42,662 nucleotides of DNA from Clostridiales bacterium (GCA_019423725.1 JAHZAW010000004.1:24118-66779), one strand, 5' to 3'; counted from the stretch's first letter, positions 24,474-33,544 are shown. Numbers and translations: made by a program. The notes: a model not told the origin generated them from the sequence alone.

Positions 24474-24890
24474 TCAAATGTAAATATTGCTGAAAAGCGT
24501 TTCAAGGAGGCCTTTGTGGAGCTGGGTGACGCCCATATCCGCATAGGCCTTCAATACGATATCTATGTCGATATTATATATGTACGATATCTGCTCCGGT
24601 GAGTAGGAGTCTGTCAGGCCGCATTCGAGTTCGTGCCTGAAGGCTGTGGAAAGCTCGCCGGAGCCGTTTTTCATTATCAGCACAAGGGAAAATGGTGTTA
24701 TGCATACGATCCCAAGCTCAGCCGTTATCCTGTCGAATTCTTCGGAGGACATATCAAGTAAGGATAAAACGTCATTTTTAGAGTAGGGTGCAGGTTTTGT
24801 TTTTATAAATAGATCTATTTCCCTCAGTCTGGATAAAATATTAGTGCGGTAATGGGCAAGATAGGGCTCCCGCTGTTTTGAGGTGCTCAT
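24474..24890 (-). CDS. Hypothetical protein, 138 residues
   Basis: I do not recognise a family. It is a soluble protein with no signal peptide or membrane segment. It has a basic N-terminal region (LAHYRTNILSRLREIDLF), a middle with SKNDVLSLLDMSSEEFDRI that could be a helix-turn-helix-like helical pair, and a C-terminal SPEQISYIYNIDIDIVLKAYADMG of similar style. The two similar helical segments suggest a DNA- or protein-binding role, but this is speculative. The open frame extends to 24944; ATG 24890 is chosen because AAGGAGG lies seven bases before it. It is divergent from the gene at 25000. Confidence 0.75.
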   Translation of the reverse strand: MSTSKQREPYLAHYRTNILSRLREIDLFIKTKPAPYSKNDVLSLLDMSSEEFDRITAELGIVCITPFSLVLIMKNGSGELSTAFRHELECGLTDSYSPEQISYIYNIDIDIVLKAYADMGVTQLHKGLLETLFSNIYI

Positions 24891-24999
24891 GATCGGGCCT
24901 CCTTGATAATTTATATGAAAAACTATATAATTTATTATAAGCAAATATAAATCGGAGTTCCATATGTAATATATGGTCTTTGAGCGGAAGGTGTTTGAT

Positions 25000-25521
25000 T
25001 TGAACGCACTGGAGAAATATTTCAGATACAGACAGAGCCTTATCGACCAGTATAAAAAGGGAGATATGACAAAAAGGGAATATCTTCAGGCCAATTACGA
25101 GGCTGTCGTATATAACGATATAAAACCATTTAAACATATAGATACGGTATTAAAGGGGCTTTTTAACTACCAGTATTATAATGCCAGGGCTAAGGAAAAA
25201 AAGCAGGCCAGCACCATAAAGGATCTGGACTATGATGAAAAGAAAGAATATATTGACAGCTGCAATTACTTCTACGGCAGGAAGGACAGAGCAACTTTGA
25301 AAGTTCTGGAACTGCTGGATTATAAGGGAGTAGAGGCATATTTTATAAAGGTCAGGTCAAAGGAGCTGAGAGGAAAGCTTTTTGAGATAATACTTACAGA
25401 TTACAATATGATACTTCATTCCACAAACGAGCTTATATTAAAACGTCTTGTGGAGGAGGGCGTTTTCAGCGAGGGAAGCAGAAAATCCCTTATCGATGGA
25501 TATATAAATCAGAGATACTGA
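25000..25521 (+). CDS. Conserved hypothetical protein, about 173 residues
   Basis: A highly charged, helical, cytoplasmic protein of unknown function, rich in Lys, Tyr, Asp and Glu, for example LEKYFRYRQSLIDQYKKGDMTKREYLQ at the start (two adjacent segments). I recall similar short proteins in Clostridia but cannot name a role. The frame opens at ATG 24973 without a ribosome site; GGAAGGTG followed six bases later by TTG 25000 is a better start. It is divergent from the 24474-24890 gene and followed by the phased repeat at 25522. Confidence 0.72.
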   Translation: MNALEKYFRYRQSLIDQYKKGDMTKREYLQANYEAVVYNDIKPFKHIDTVLKGLFNYQYYNARAKEKKQASTIKDLDYDEKKEYIDSCNYFYGRKDRATLKVLELLDYKGVEAYFIKVRSKELRGKLFEIILTDYNMILHSTNELILKRLVEEGVFSEGSRKSLIDGYINQRY

Positions 25522-25610
25522 AATATATTTAAATATATTTAAATGAACTCAAATAGACTTAAATATATTTAAACAGGCTCAGTATAACTGGATATGCCTT
25601 AAAACATCTG
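25522..25610. repeat. Degenerate 10-bp tandem repeat (TAAAT-N3-CT type)
   Basis: Immediately after the preceding gene the sequence repeats every 10 bases: taaatatatt, taaatgaact, caaatagact, taaatatatt, taaacaggct, then looser copies to about 25610. A run of A at the same place in each unit recurs once per helical turn, so the DNA should be curved. No hairpin/T-run terminator is evident here. Confidence 0.6.
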
Positions 25611-25682
25611 GGCACACCGGCTTAAAACGTCAGAAATAGGCTGGCCGGACAGATGATAAAGGTCTGGAAATGGGGGTCATAT

Positions 25683-26372
25683 ATGAAAATAGTGATTATA
25701 CATGGACAAAGCCATGAGGGTTCCACCTGCCACATAGCCAGAGAGCTGGCGGGAAAGCTCAAGGGCAGTGTGAAGGAATTTTTTCTGCCCAGGGATTTTG
25801 ACTGTATATGTACAGGCTGTACCGCCTGTTTTAAGAAGGATGAAAAACTTTGTCCCCATTATGAAAAACTGAAACCATTGACCGAGGCTGTGGACAAAGC
25901 TGATGTCATAATACTGGCAAGTCCGGTATATGTATACCATGTTACTGGAGCCATGAAAAACTTTCTGGATCATTATGGATACCGCTGGATGATACACCGT
26001 CCTGAAGAAAGCATGTTCAGGAAGCAGGCAGTATGCATTTCCACCGCTGCAGGAGGCGGAACAAAGAGTGCCTGTGCGGACATGGCTGACAGTATGTTTT
26101 TCTGGGGAGTGGGCAGAATATATAAAATAGGGATAAATGTGCGTTCCACATCGTGGCGGGATGTTAAGCCGGAAAAGAGGGCGCTCATTGACAGAAAAAC
26201 ATCCGAAGCAGCAGAAAAGATCAGGAGAAATTACGGCAGAGTAAAACCGAGCCTGAAAACGAGGCTGTTTTTTGAATTTGTCCGTAAACTGATAAAACGA
26301 GGCTGGACGGAGGAAGACAGAGTATACTGGAAGAAACAGGGCTGGATGGATAATAAAAGGCCATGGAAATGA
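25683..26372 (+). CDS. NAD(P)H-dependent FMN reductase/flavodoxin-like oxidoreductase
   Basis: A 229-residue flavodoxin-fold protein. The FMN-phosphate loop is IIHGQSHEGSTCHIA near the N-terminus, ILASPVYVYHVTGAMKNFLDH is the second flavin-contact region, and a Cys-rich segment CICTGCTACFKKDEKLC (about residues 39-55) could hold an extra metal or cluster. Such proteins reduce quinones, iron complexes or unsaturated compounds in anaerobes. The frame is open from 25653; ATG 25683 gives the normal MKIVIIHG start after GGGGG. It has a basic, Trp/Arg-rich tail of about 50 residues. Confidence 0.85.
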   Translation: MKIVIIHGQSHEGSTCHIARELAGKLKGSVKEFFLPRDFDCICTGCTACFKKDEKLCPHYEKLKPLTEAVDKADVIILASPVYVYHVTGAMKNFLDHYGYRWMIHRPEESMFRKQAVCISTAAGGGTKSACADMADSMFFWGVGRIYKIGINVRSTSWRDVKPEKRALIDRKTSEAAEKIRRNYGRVKPSLKTRLFFEFVRKLIKRGWTEEDRVYWKKQGWMDNKRPWK

Positions 26373-26446
26373 CAAAATGAGCATTTGGTCCTATTTCAGC
26401 CTGAAACACAGAAAATATGGATCGTGGCCTGTAAGGAGTGATTTCA

Positions 26447-27940
26447 ATGCGCAGAGTGTATCATAACGGAACGATAATCACCATGGAGGATGAAATGTAC
26501 GCGGATCATCTTCTGACGGAGGACGGTATAATAAAGGAAGCCGGCAGGGGTGAGATGCCAAAGGCCGATGAATATGTGGATCTGGAGGGAAAGACTCTCA
26601 TGCCATCCTTCATAGACCCCCACAGCCATATGTCATCTGTGGCATACTCATTTTTAAGGGTGCAGCTGGACGAGATCACATCCATTGGGGAGATAAAGGA
26701 AAAAATAAAGAGGTTTATAGTTGATGGAGGCCGTCAGAACCAGTGGATAACGGCCATGGGCTATGATAACAATATACTTGAGGATAACAGGCATATAACA
26801 GATAAGGATCTTGATGACATACCGGGAGGCTGTGCCATAGTTGTGGAGCATAAGTCAGGACATTCCGGTGTTTTCAATACGGAGGCGCAGAAAAGACTTG
26901 GAATAGCAGGGTCAAAGGACGGCCTTCTTGAGGAAGGGCCATACCTTGACAGGCTCAAGGAAGTACCCATGGAGAGTGGAAGAGAGCTTCTTGAGGCATA
27001 TAAAAAGGCCCAGGAAAAATATTTTTCACATGGTATAACCACAGCTCAGGAAGGCTATGGCCTGGGAGTGCTGCTGCCGCTTTATAAGGAGATAGTGGAT
27101 TCTGGCATACTGGATATCGACCTGACGGCATATCCGGATTTTGAAAGCATAGAAAAATGGTATTCAGCATTTCCAAAGAGCAGGGACAGATATGACAGGA
27201 ATTTTAAGATAGGCGGCCTTAAAATAATGCTGGATGGCTCGCCCCAGGGAAAGACCGCATGGATAAGCGGAAAATATACCGACGGCACCTGCGGATACCC
27301 GGCAATGGAAAGGGAAGAAACTTATAAAAGGGTAAGCTGGGCGGCAGAAAATAACATTCAGGTCATTGCCCACTGCAACGGAGATATGGCCTGTGGACAG
27401 TTTATAGACGCCGTTGGAAAATATAAGAACGACAGGGCGGTAATGATACATGCGCAGCTTATAAGGAAAGACCAGCTGGATGATGTTAAGAAGTATGGAA
27501 TAATACCATCATTTTTTGTGGCTCATGTATTCCACTGGGGAGATACGCATATAAAGAATTTAGGCATGGAAAGGGCATCGGGAATATCCCCTGCTGCTTC
27601 GGCTCTTAAAAAGGGCATATTGTTTACATTCCATCAGGATGCGCCTGTCATTGAGCCGGATATGTTTGAGACAGTCTGGTGTGCGGCTGCGAGAAAGACG
27701 GAAAAGGGAGTGCTTCTTGGAGAGGACGAGAGGATAAGTGCTGCGGAGGCGCTCAAGGCGGTCACGGTCAACGCTGCCTATCAGTATTTTGAGGAAAACT
27801 CCAAGGGAAGTTTAAGAGAAGGAAAAAGGGAAAATCTCATAATAATAGATAAGGACCCCTTAAAGACAGATCTGGATGATATAAGGAACATAAAAGTTTT
27901 AAAGACCATAAAGGATGGAAAAACCGTATTTGAGGCGTAA
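26447..27940 (+). CDS. YtcJ-like amidohydrolase (amidohydrolase family 3)
   Basis: A 497-residue metal-dependent hydrolase. The HxH motif is H59-S-H61 (DPHSHMS), and further ligands are in IAHCNGD, VMIHAQ and FHQDAP. Family members hydrolyse N-acyl or cyclic amides and some are imidazolone- or formyl-specific; no substrate can be assigned. ATG 26447 is chosen over GTG 26438 because AAGGAG is eight bases before it. It stands alone between the flavin reductase and a terminator; its relation to the purine island 6 kb upstream is uncertain. Confidence 0.88.
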   Translation: MRRVYHNGTIITMEDEMYADHLLTEDGIIKEAGRGEMPKADEYVDLEGKTLMPSFIDPHSHMSSVAYSFLRVQLDEITSIGEIKEKIKRFIVDGGRQNQWITAMGYDNNILEDNRHITDKDLDDIPGGCAIVVEHKSGHSGVFNTEAQKRLGIAGSKDGLLEEGPYLDRLKEVPMESGRELLEAYKKAQEKYFSHGITTAQEGYGLGVLLPLYKEIVDSGILDIDLTAYPDFESIEKWYSAFPKSRDRYDRNFKIGGLKIMLDGSPQGKTAWISGKYTDGTCGYPAMEREETYKRVSWAAENNIQVIAHCNGDMACGQFIDAVGKYKNDRAVMIHAQLIRKDQLDDVKKYGIIPSFFVAHVFHWGDTHIKNLGMERASGISPAASALKKGILFTFHQDAPVIEPDMFETVWCAAARKTEKGVLLGEDERISAAEALKAVTVNAAYQYFEENSKGSLREGKRENLIIIDKDPLKTDLDDIRNIKVLKTIKDGKTVFEA

Positions 27941-27964
27941 GATATACATGGAAAATACGGCTGG

Positions 27965-27994
27965 AAAAAGACGGATAACTCTCCGTCTTTTTTT
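27965..27994 (+). terminator. Intrinsic terminator after the YtcJ-like gene
   Basis: AAAAAGACGGA (27965-27975) pairs with TCCGTCTTTTT (27982-27992) followed by more T. The rest of the gene-free stretch 27941-28254 shows only the pheA promoter. Confidence 0.85.
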
Positions 27995-28188
27995 GTGGAA
28001 AACCATGGCCGGCCTTTTTGGCAGGGAGCTTTTGAGACAATGAAAAATATTTCCGCCTGAAGGAGAAAATACCTTATGACTGGCAGGGCCAATTGGCTTA
28101 AATATGGGCTTTTTGGCCATAAAACAGATATTAAAACGATACTCCGGCATAAAAATGTAAAGTTCGTCCTTTCATAATGTAAAAACAT

Positions 28189-28217
28189 TTGTTATCCGCT
28201 ATAATATGTGGTAAAAT
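28189..28217 (+). promoter_or_regulatory. SigA-like promoter of the pheA-gdpP-rplI-dnaB run
   Basis: TTGTTA (28189-28194), 17-base spacer, TAAAAT (28212-28217), about 38 bases before pheA. A second TATAAT at 28200-28205 lies within the spacer. Confidence 0.6.
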
Positions 28218-28254
28218 ACTATAATTAGTATAATAGAGACTAAGGAGAATATAT

Positions 28255-29082
28255 ATGAAACTTGGGTATCTCGGGCCGAAGGGAACATTTTCGGAGCAGG
28301 CGGCTCTGATGTATGCTGAAAGATGTGAAAACGGCTGTGAGTTTGAAATGTTTTTTAATATAACAGATGTTATATCCGCTGTGGGCGAGGGAGTTATCGA
28401 CAGGGGCATAGTTCCCCTTGAAAATTCCATTGAGGGAACGGTCACAAGCACCATGGATACGCTCATATTCGATACGGAGCTTTTTATCCAGTATGATCTT
28501 ATACTTAAGATAGATCAGAATCTGATGGCAAGACCGGGCACGGACATAAAAGACATCAAAAAGATAGTATCCCATCCGCAGGGGCTTGCCCAGTGCAGAA
28601 AATACATAAGGAGCATCGGTGTAAAGGAGACGTCAGATGTATCCTCGACGGCTGAAGCGGCGCATATAGTATCTGAAAGCAGTGAACCGCTGGCAGCCAT
28701 AGCGCCAAGAAGGTCCGCTGAGGTATACGGCCTGGAGATAATAGGAAAGAATATTCAGGATGACGATACCAATGCCACGAGATTTGTGGTCATATCCAAA
28801 AAGATGACTGACCTGAGAGCCGGAGTAAAGACGAGCATAGCATTTACCCTTGATGATGATAATTCTCCCGGAAGGCTTTATAAGGTCCTTGATATCCTTA
28901 ATATTTACGAGATAAATATGATAAAGATCGAGTCGCGACCGGCCAAACATAAGCTGGGGACATATGTTTTTTATATCGATCTGGTGGCGGAAAACGAAGA
29001 TGACTTGAAGGATGCTGTCAGGATGATAAAAAGAAAGGTAGCTTTCTTTAAATTCCTTGGCTCATATTCTACGATAGAGTGA
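28255..29082 (+). CDS. pheA: Prephenate dehydratase
   Basis: A 275-residue enzyme converting prephenate to phenylpyruvate in phenylalanine biosynthesis. The periplasmic-binding-like catalytic domain starts GYLGPKGTFSEQAA and has VPLENSIEGTV and NATRFVVISK (catalytic TRF). A C-terminal ACT domain with SPGRLYKVLDI and IESRPAKHKLGTYVF would bind phenylalanine for feedback control. No chorismate mutase domain is fused. It overlaps or nearly touches gdpP downstream, an unusual partner. Confidence 0.95.
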   Translation: MKLGYLGPKGTFSEQAALMYAERCENGCEFEMFFNITDVISAVGEGVIDRGIVPLENSIEGTVTSTMDTLIFDTELFIQYDLILKIDQNLMARPGTDIKDIKKIVSHPQGLAQCRKYIRSIGVKETSDVSSTAEAAHIVSESSEPLAAIAPRRSAEVYGLEIIGKNIQDDDTNATRFVVISKKMTDLRAGVKTSIAFTLDDDNSPGRLYKVLDILNIYEINMIKIESRPAKHKLGTYVFYIDLVAENEDDLKDAVRMIKRKVAFFKFLGSYSTIE

Positions 29083-29099
29083 TAACGGCGGTGGTTATT

Positions 29100-31034
29100 A
29101 TGGATGATTATAAAAATAAAATTTTAAAATATATTATCGCGGTTGTAATAGCTGGCATAGTTGGACTTGTGCTGCATAACATCATCGGAGTGCTCATAGT
29201 TACGGCTGTCAGCGTTATAGTTATTTTCATAAGCGGCATGGATGAGAAAAAGACCATTGAGGAGTATGTCCAGGAAGAACCTGATGACGAACCCGAGGTC
29301 ATAGTCAAAAACGACATACCCGTACCCTATGCCATAGTTGACAGCGGATATGATATCATCGGATGCAATGAGGAATTCCTCCAGCTTATGGAACTGAAAT
29401 GCTTCACTGATATAAACATAAAGAAAAGGATCCCTGATTATGACCAGCATCTCAATAACCAGATAGTGAAAATGGGAGATAAATTTTACAGGATATATTC
29501 TTCCCATGCGGAGCTTGCCGATGGAAGCATCGCCAATTCCCTTTGTTTTATGGACGTTACTGAGATAGAGAAGTTAAAGGAAAATATAGAGAACGAAAAG
29601 ACCGTTGTAGGCCTCATATATATCGATAACTATGATGAGGTCATTGAAAGTATAGACGATTCTGCCATACCCATGCTCACCGCCATCGTGGACAGGAAGC
29701 TTACTTCAATGATACATGAGGCCAGAGGAATACTTAAAAAGACTGAAAAGGACAGGTACTTCTTCTGCATCACAGCTGAAGCCCTTGCACAGATACAAAA
29801 AAACAAGTTTGAGATACTCAATGAAATAAGGATGATAAATGTAGGCGAACATATACCCGTAACACTGAGTATCGGCATAGGCATAGGAGAGGTCACCCTT
29901 GAGGCAGCCATGAAGAGCGCCAAGGCAGCCATCGATCTGGCTCTGGGCAGAGGAGGAGACCAGGCGCTTATCAAAAACGGAGACAAATATATATTCTACG
30001 GCGGAAAGAGCGGAGAAGTATCCCATAACGCCAGAATAAGGGCCAGAGTAAAGGCTGATGCCCTTTCAGAACTTATCGCAGAATCTGAGAGAGTATATGT
30101 AATGGGACATAAAATAGCCGACGCTGACTGTTTCGGAGCAGCCGTTGGAATATACAGGATATCCAAATGTCTGGGAAAACCCTGTTCCATAATACTGGAC
30201 GGCATACCCGGCACCATAAAGAAAATAGCAGTAAAGTTTACCAGCAATCCTGATTATGACGAAATGATAACCGATTCCCAGGAAGCATGGCAGAACATAA
30301 CAGAAAATACTCTGCTCATCATAGTTGATACCCATATCAACAGCAGGGTCGAATCCGTTGACGTGCTCAATAAAGCGTCCAAGGTAATAGTGTTCGACCA
30401 TCATAGAAAGAGCACTGACTTTATAGAGAAGGCGGTAATGGTATACCATGAGCCCTATGCCTCATCTTCATGCGAGCTTGTAACTGAGATGATACAGTAT
30501 ATAGGCGAGAAGGTAAAACTCAAATCAGCTGAGGCTGACGCCCTTCTTGCGGGAATAACCGTTGATACACAAAACTTCAGCATGAAGACGGGAACGATAA
30601 CCTTTGAAGCCGCTGCATTCCTGAAAAGGTGCGGAGCTGACGGCATAAGGGTAAGAAAACTGCTTCAGGAGGATTTGAGCATATTCAAGGCAAAGGCCAT
30701 GGCCGTTGCCAGCACGGAAATGATATATGACGGCATGTATATGGCCGTATGCCCGTCGGATTACGGAAACACATCAGTGACAGCGGCGCAGGCTGCAGAT
30801 GATCTTCTGGATGTGGAAGGCATAAAGGCTTCGTTTGTAATATGTGAAGACGGAGACACGATATTTGTAAGCGCAAGAAGTCTCGGAGAGATAAATGTGC
30901 AGGTGATTTTGGAAAAGATAGGCGGCGGAGGACATCAGACCATAAGCGGAGCCCAGTTCAAGGGAAAGACCGTTGAGGAGGTCAAGGAGATAGTCAAGGA
31001 AGCCGTAAGACAGTATATGGAGGAGAGCAACTGA
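29100..31034 (+). CDS. gdpP: Cyclic-di-AMP phosphodiesterase GdpP
   Basis: A 644-residue membrane-anchored enzyme degrading c-di-AMP, controlling potassium and cell-wall homeostasis. Order: two N-terminal membrane helices (about residues 8-45), a PAS-like domain (VPYAIVDSGYDIIGCNEEF), a degenerate GGDEF domain (GLIYIDNYDEV to LSIGIGIG), then DHH with GHKIADADCFGA (about 336-347) and VFDHHRKS (about 431), and DHHA1 ending GGGGHQTISGAQF. ATG 29100 is preferred; GTG 29079 overlapping pheA is possible. The gdpP-rplI-dnaB order is typical of Firmicutes. Confidence 0.95.
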   Translation: MDDYKNKILKYIIAVVIAGIVGLVLHNIIGVLIVTAVSVIVIFISGMDEKKTIEEYVQEEPDDEPEVIVKNDIPVPYAIVDSGYDIIGCNEEFLQLMELKCFTDINIKKRIPDYDQHLNNQIVKMGDKFYRIYSSHAELADGSIANSLCFMDVTEIEKLKENIENEKTVVGLIYIDNYDEVIESIDDSAIPMLTAIVDRKLTSMIHEARGILKKTEKDRYFFCITAEALAQIQKNKFEILNEIRMINVGEHIPVTLSIGIGIGEVTLEAAMKSAKAAIDLALGRGGDQALIKNGDKYIFYGGKSGEVSHNARIRARVKADALSELIAESERVYVMGHKIADADCFGAAVGIYRISKCLGKPCSIILDGIPGTIKKIAVKFTSNPDYDEMITDSQEAWQNITENTLLIIVDTHINSRVESVDVLNKASKVIVFDHHRKSTDFIEKAVMVYHEPYASSSCELVTEMIQYIGEKVKLKSAEADALLAGITVDTQNFSMKTGTITFEAAAFLKRCGADGIRVRKLLQEDLSIFKAKAMAVASTEMIYDGMYMAVCPSDYGNTSVTAAQAADDLLDVEGIKASFVICEDGDTIFVSARSLGEINVQVILEKIGGGGHQTISGAQFKGKTVEEVKEIVKEAVRQYMEESN

Positions 31035-31480
31035 TGAAACTTATATTACTTGAAGACGTAAAAGGCGTCGGAAAAAAAGGCGATATTGTAAATAAAAATG
31101 ATGGATACGCATTAAATTTCCTTATACCTAAAAAGTTAGCCGTTGAGGCAACAAAGGCCAATATAAATGACCTTGAGCTCAAGAAAAAGGCAGACGCAAA
31201 AAGAAAACAGGAAGAACTTGATGAGGCTAAGAGACTTGGGGAAGAACTCAAGGACAAGGTAGTAAAGGTAAGCGTTAAAGCCGGAGAAAATGGAAAGGTA
31301 TTCGGCTCAGTGACCAACAAGGAGATCGCAGCGGCTCTCCTTCAGCAGACTGGCATTGAGATAGACAAGAAAAAGATTACATTTGACGATCCCATCAAGA
31401 TGGTCGGAAAAAGGATAGTTAAGGTAAAACTTCATCCTCAGGTGACAGTTGAGATGGCTGTTGAGATAGCAGGAGAATAA
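31034..31480 (+). CDS. rplI: 50S ribosomal protein L9
   Basis: A 148-residue ribosomal protein with the N-terminal RNA-binding domain (MKLILLEDVKGVGKKGD and GYALNFLIPKKLA), a long charged central helix, and the C-terminal domain with GKVFGSVTNKEIA. The ATG overlaps the TGA of gdpP (TGATG), so translation is coupled. The usual length and motifs leave no doubt. Confidence 0.97.
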   Translation: MKLILLEDVKGVGKKGDIVNKNDGYALNFLIPKKLAVEATKANINDLELKKKADAKRKQEELDEAKRLGEELKDKVVKVSVKAGENGKVFGSVTNKEIAAALLQQTGIEIDKKKITFDDPIKMVGKRIVKVKLHPQVTVEMAVEIAGE

Positions 31481-31494
31481 AGGGGAGCTAATTT

Positions 31495-32835
31495 GTGGAG
31501 CAGAACAATTCCATACAGAGAAAGATGCCTCATGACGCTGATGCGGAACAGGCGGTTTTAAGCTCCATACTGATGGATAAGGATGCCGCCGCGGAGGCGT
31601 TTGAGATCTTAAAGGCGGAGGATTTTTATTCTCCGGAAAACAAAGCGGTATTTCAGGCGGCTTTTCAGCTTTACACTAAGGGTGACCCCATAGACGTGGT
31701 AACGGTCAAAAACCAGCTGGAGGAAAACGGCGTATTCGCGGAGATAGGCGGAGTCGAGACACTGGCTAATATTGCCGGAGCCGTGGGAAGCTCGGTAAAC
31801 GTAAAAAGCTACGCCAAAATAGTTGAGGAAAAATCCGTCCTCAGAAGGCTCATAAAGCTTTCGGGAGATATATCCGAGATAAGCTATAAAGCCGGGGACG
31901 ATATAAATGTAATACTGGACAAGGCCGAAAAGGGAATATTCGATGTAATGCAGAACCGCAATACTGACAGTTTTTCCTCCATTATGGATGTGGCCTATGA
32001 CACATTTTCAAACATAGAGAAGATATATAATTCTTCGGAAAAGATAACGGGTATATCCACGGGCTTTACGGATTTTGACTCAAAGACCGCTGGACTTCAG
32101 AAATCTGATCTGATACTCATAGCTGCCAGGCCTTCCATGGGAAAGACAGCCTTTGTGCTGAATGTAGCCCAGCATGCGGCTGTCAGGGAAAAGGTGCCGG
32201 TGGCCATATTTTCACTGGAAATGAGCAAGGAACAGCTGGTGAACCGTATGTTATGCGCCGAAGCCCTTGTGGATGCCCAGAAGGTCAGGACAGGAGAACT
32301 TACGGCCGATGACTGGAGCAAACTGGTGGAAGCCATGGGAGTCCTCAGCGAGGCGCCCATATACATAGATGATACCCCCGGAATAACTGCCATGGATATA
32401 AGGGCAAAGTGCAGAAGGCTCAAACTGGAAAAGGGCCTTGGACTGGTGGTCATCGACTATCTGCAGCTGATGAGCGGCAGCGGAAGGAGCGATTCCAGGC
32501 AGCAGGAGATCTCAGAGATATCCAGATCCTTAAAGGCCATAGCCAGGGAAATAGAGGCGCCTGTCATAGCCCTCTCACAGCTTTCACGAGCATGTGAGGC
32601 CAGGAGCGACCATAGGCCCATGCTTTCTGACCTGCGTGAGTCTGGAGCCATAGAGCAGGATGCGGACCTGGTAGCCTTTTTATACAGGGATGAGTATTAC
32701 TTCCCTGAAAAAACAGAAAATAAGAACAAGGCTGAGCTTATAATCGCAAAACAGCGTAACGGCCCGACGGGAACGGTAAATCTGACCTGGCTGGGACAGT
32801 ATACAAAATTTGCCAATATGGAGAACAAATACTGA
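31495..32835 (+). CDS. dnaB: Replicative DNA helicase
   Basis: A 446-residue hexameric helicase (DnaB; called DnaC in Bacillus). The N-terminal domain starts PHDADAEQAVLSS; the RecA-like domain has Walker A ARPSMGKTAF (about 211-220), Walker B VVIDYLQLM, and the LSRACEARSDHRPMLSDLR segment with the Arg finger region. Start is GTG 31495 after GGGGAG. It follows rplI by 14 bases. Last gene of the pheA-gdpP-rplI-dnaB run; no clear terminator follows before the ferredoxin promoter. Confidence 0.96.
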   Translation: MEQNNSIQRKMPHDADAEQAVLSSILMDKDAAAEAFEILKAEDFYSPENKAVFQAAFQLYTKGDPIDVVTVKNQLEENGVFAEIGGVETLANIAGAVGSSVNVKSYAKIVEEKSVLRRLIKLSGDISEISYKAGDDINVILDKAEKGIFDVMQNRNTDSFSSIMDVAYDTFSNIEKIYNSSEKITGISTGFTDFDSKTAGLQKSDLILIAARPSMGKTAFVLNVAQHAAVREKVPVAIFSLEMSKEQLVNRMLCAEALVDAQKVRTGELTADDWSKLVEAMGVLSEAPIYIDDTPGITAMDIRAKCRRLKLEKGLGLVVIDYLQLMSGSGRSDSRQQEISEISRSLKAIAREIEAPVIALSQLSRACEARSDHRPMLSDLRESGAIEQDADLVAFLYRDEYYFPEKTENKNKAELIIAKQRNGPTGTVNLTWLGQYTKFANMENKY

Positions 32836-32947
32836 TGATCTCAGGGTTTGGGGAACATATACGGCATAGGATATGAGGCTGGCCGGAGACATATGATTAA
32901 GGTTTTTTTACAGAAAAATAAAAATTCGGTAAATATAAAATTTTATG

Positions 32948-32976
32948 TTGCTATTTTATATGTTTTGATATAGAAT
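32948..32976 (+). promoter_or_regulatory. SigA-like promoter of the ferredoxin gene
   Basis: TTGCTA (32948-32953), 17-base spacer, TAGAAT (32971-32976), about 35 bases before the ferredoxin ATG. Confidence 0.6.
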
Positions 32977-33011
32977 ATAAACTGAACATTTTCAGAGGAG
33001 GTGTTTTTCCA

Positions 33012-33182
33012 ATGGCATACCATATTGGTGATGAATGCATCGGTTGCGGAGCTTGCGCAGCTGACTGCCCTACATCTTGCATCGTTGATGCTGGCGGTGT
33101 CTTCAAAATCAATGAAGCAGACTGCATCGAGTGCGGCGCTTGCGCAGGAAACTGTCCTGTAGGAGCTCCTAAACTTGCTTAA
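33012..33182 (+). CDS. 2[4Fe-4S] ferredoxin, clostridial type
   Basis: A 56-residue electron carrier that is easy to miss because of its size. It starts MAYHIGDECIGCGACAADC after an ideal AGGAGG. Cluster motifs are C9-x2-C12-x2-C15-x3-C19-P and C38-x2-C41-x2-C44-x3-C48-P; an additional Cys at 23 is not part of the classical set. It has its own promoter and strong terminator. Codons are strongly biased (Ile always ATC), the mark of a very abundant protein. It likely serves pyruvate oxidation and hydrogenase or Rnf-type reactions, and could feed the PreA-like reductase. Confidence 0.95.
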   Translation: MAYHIGDECIGCGACAADCPTSCIVDAGGVFKINEADCIECGACAGNCPVGAPKLA

Positions 33183-33211
33183 TTATAAGAAGATATGTAG
33201 GTCTACATAAG

Positions 33212-33245
33212 AAAGACTGCTGAGTTTACTCAGCAGTCTTTTTTT
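33212..33245 (+). terminator. Intrinsic terminator of the ferredoxin gene
   Basis: AAAGACTGCTGAGT (33212-33225) pairs perfectly with ACTCAGCAGTCTTT (33228-33241) followed by T residues. The gene-free stretch 33246-33602 after it is A/T-rich and holds the mgl promoter and a palindrome. Confidence 0.9.
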
Positions 33246-33498
33246 CATTTAGAGCTACTTGACATTTTCAAAATTGGTAATATTTGAGTAGTTAAAAGCT
33301 CGATTTTCTGAATAATGAAAGACGAAAAAAGCTAAATTTTGTGTAATAATCATATTAATTTTGCGGAAAAAGCTGCAAAAAGAAAAAATATGCGAATGAA
33401 ATGTTACGGTTGCATAAAAAATAAAAAAAATTACATCAAAACTGCACAAAAGCCCCTAGGTAAAACTTACTGTTTTTCGAGAAAACGTAAAAAATACC

Positions 33499-33527
33499 TT
33501 GTCTTTTCTTTGTGGCTAAGATATACT
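33499..33527 (+). promoter_or_regulatory. SigA-like promoter of mglBAC
   Basis: TTGTCT (33499-33504), 17-base spacer, TATACT (33522-33527), with the ATG 75 bases further on. Confidence 0.7.
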
Positions 33528-33531
33528 AAAG

Positions 33532-33544
33532 CTGTAATTTACAG
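33532..33544. promoter_or_regulatory. Candidate mgl operator palindrome
   Basis: CTGTAATTTACAG is a perfect 13-bp palindrome covering the expected transcription start, five bases after the -10. A repressor bound here would block initiation. No LacI/GalR-type regulator gene is in the window, so the factor is unknown. Confidence 0.4.

Noticed and set aside
25522..25610. CRISPR-like array
   Set aside because: The unit is 10 bp, with no 25-40 bp repeats, no unique spacers and no cas genes.
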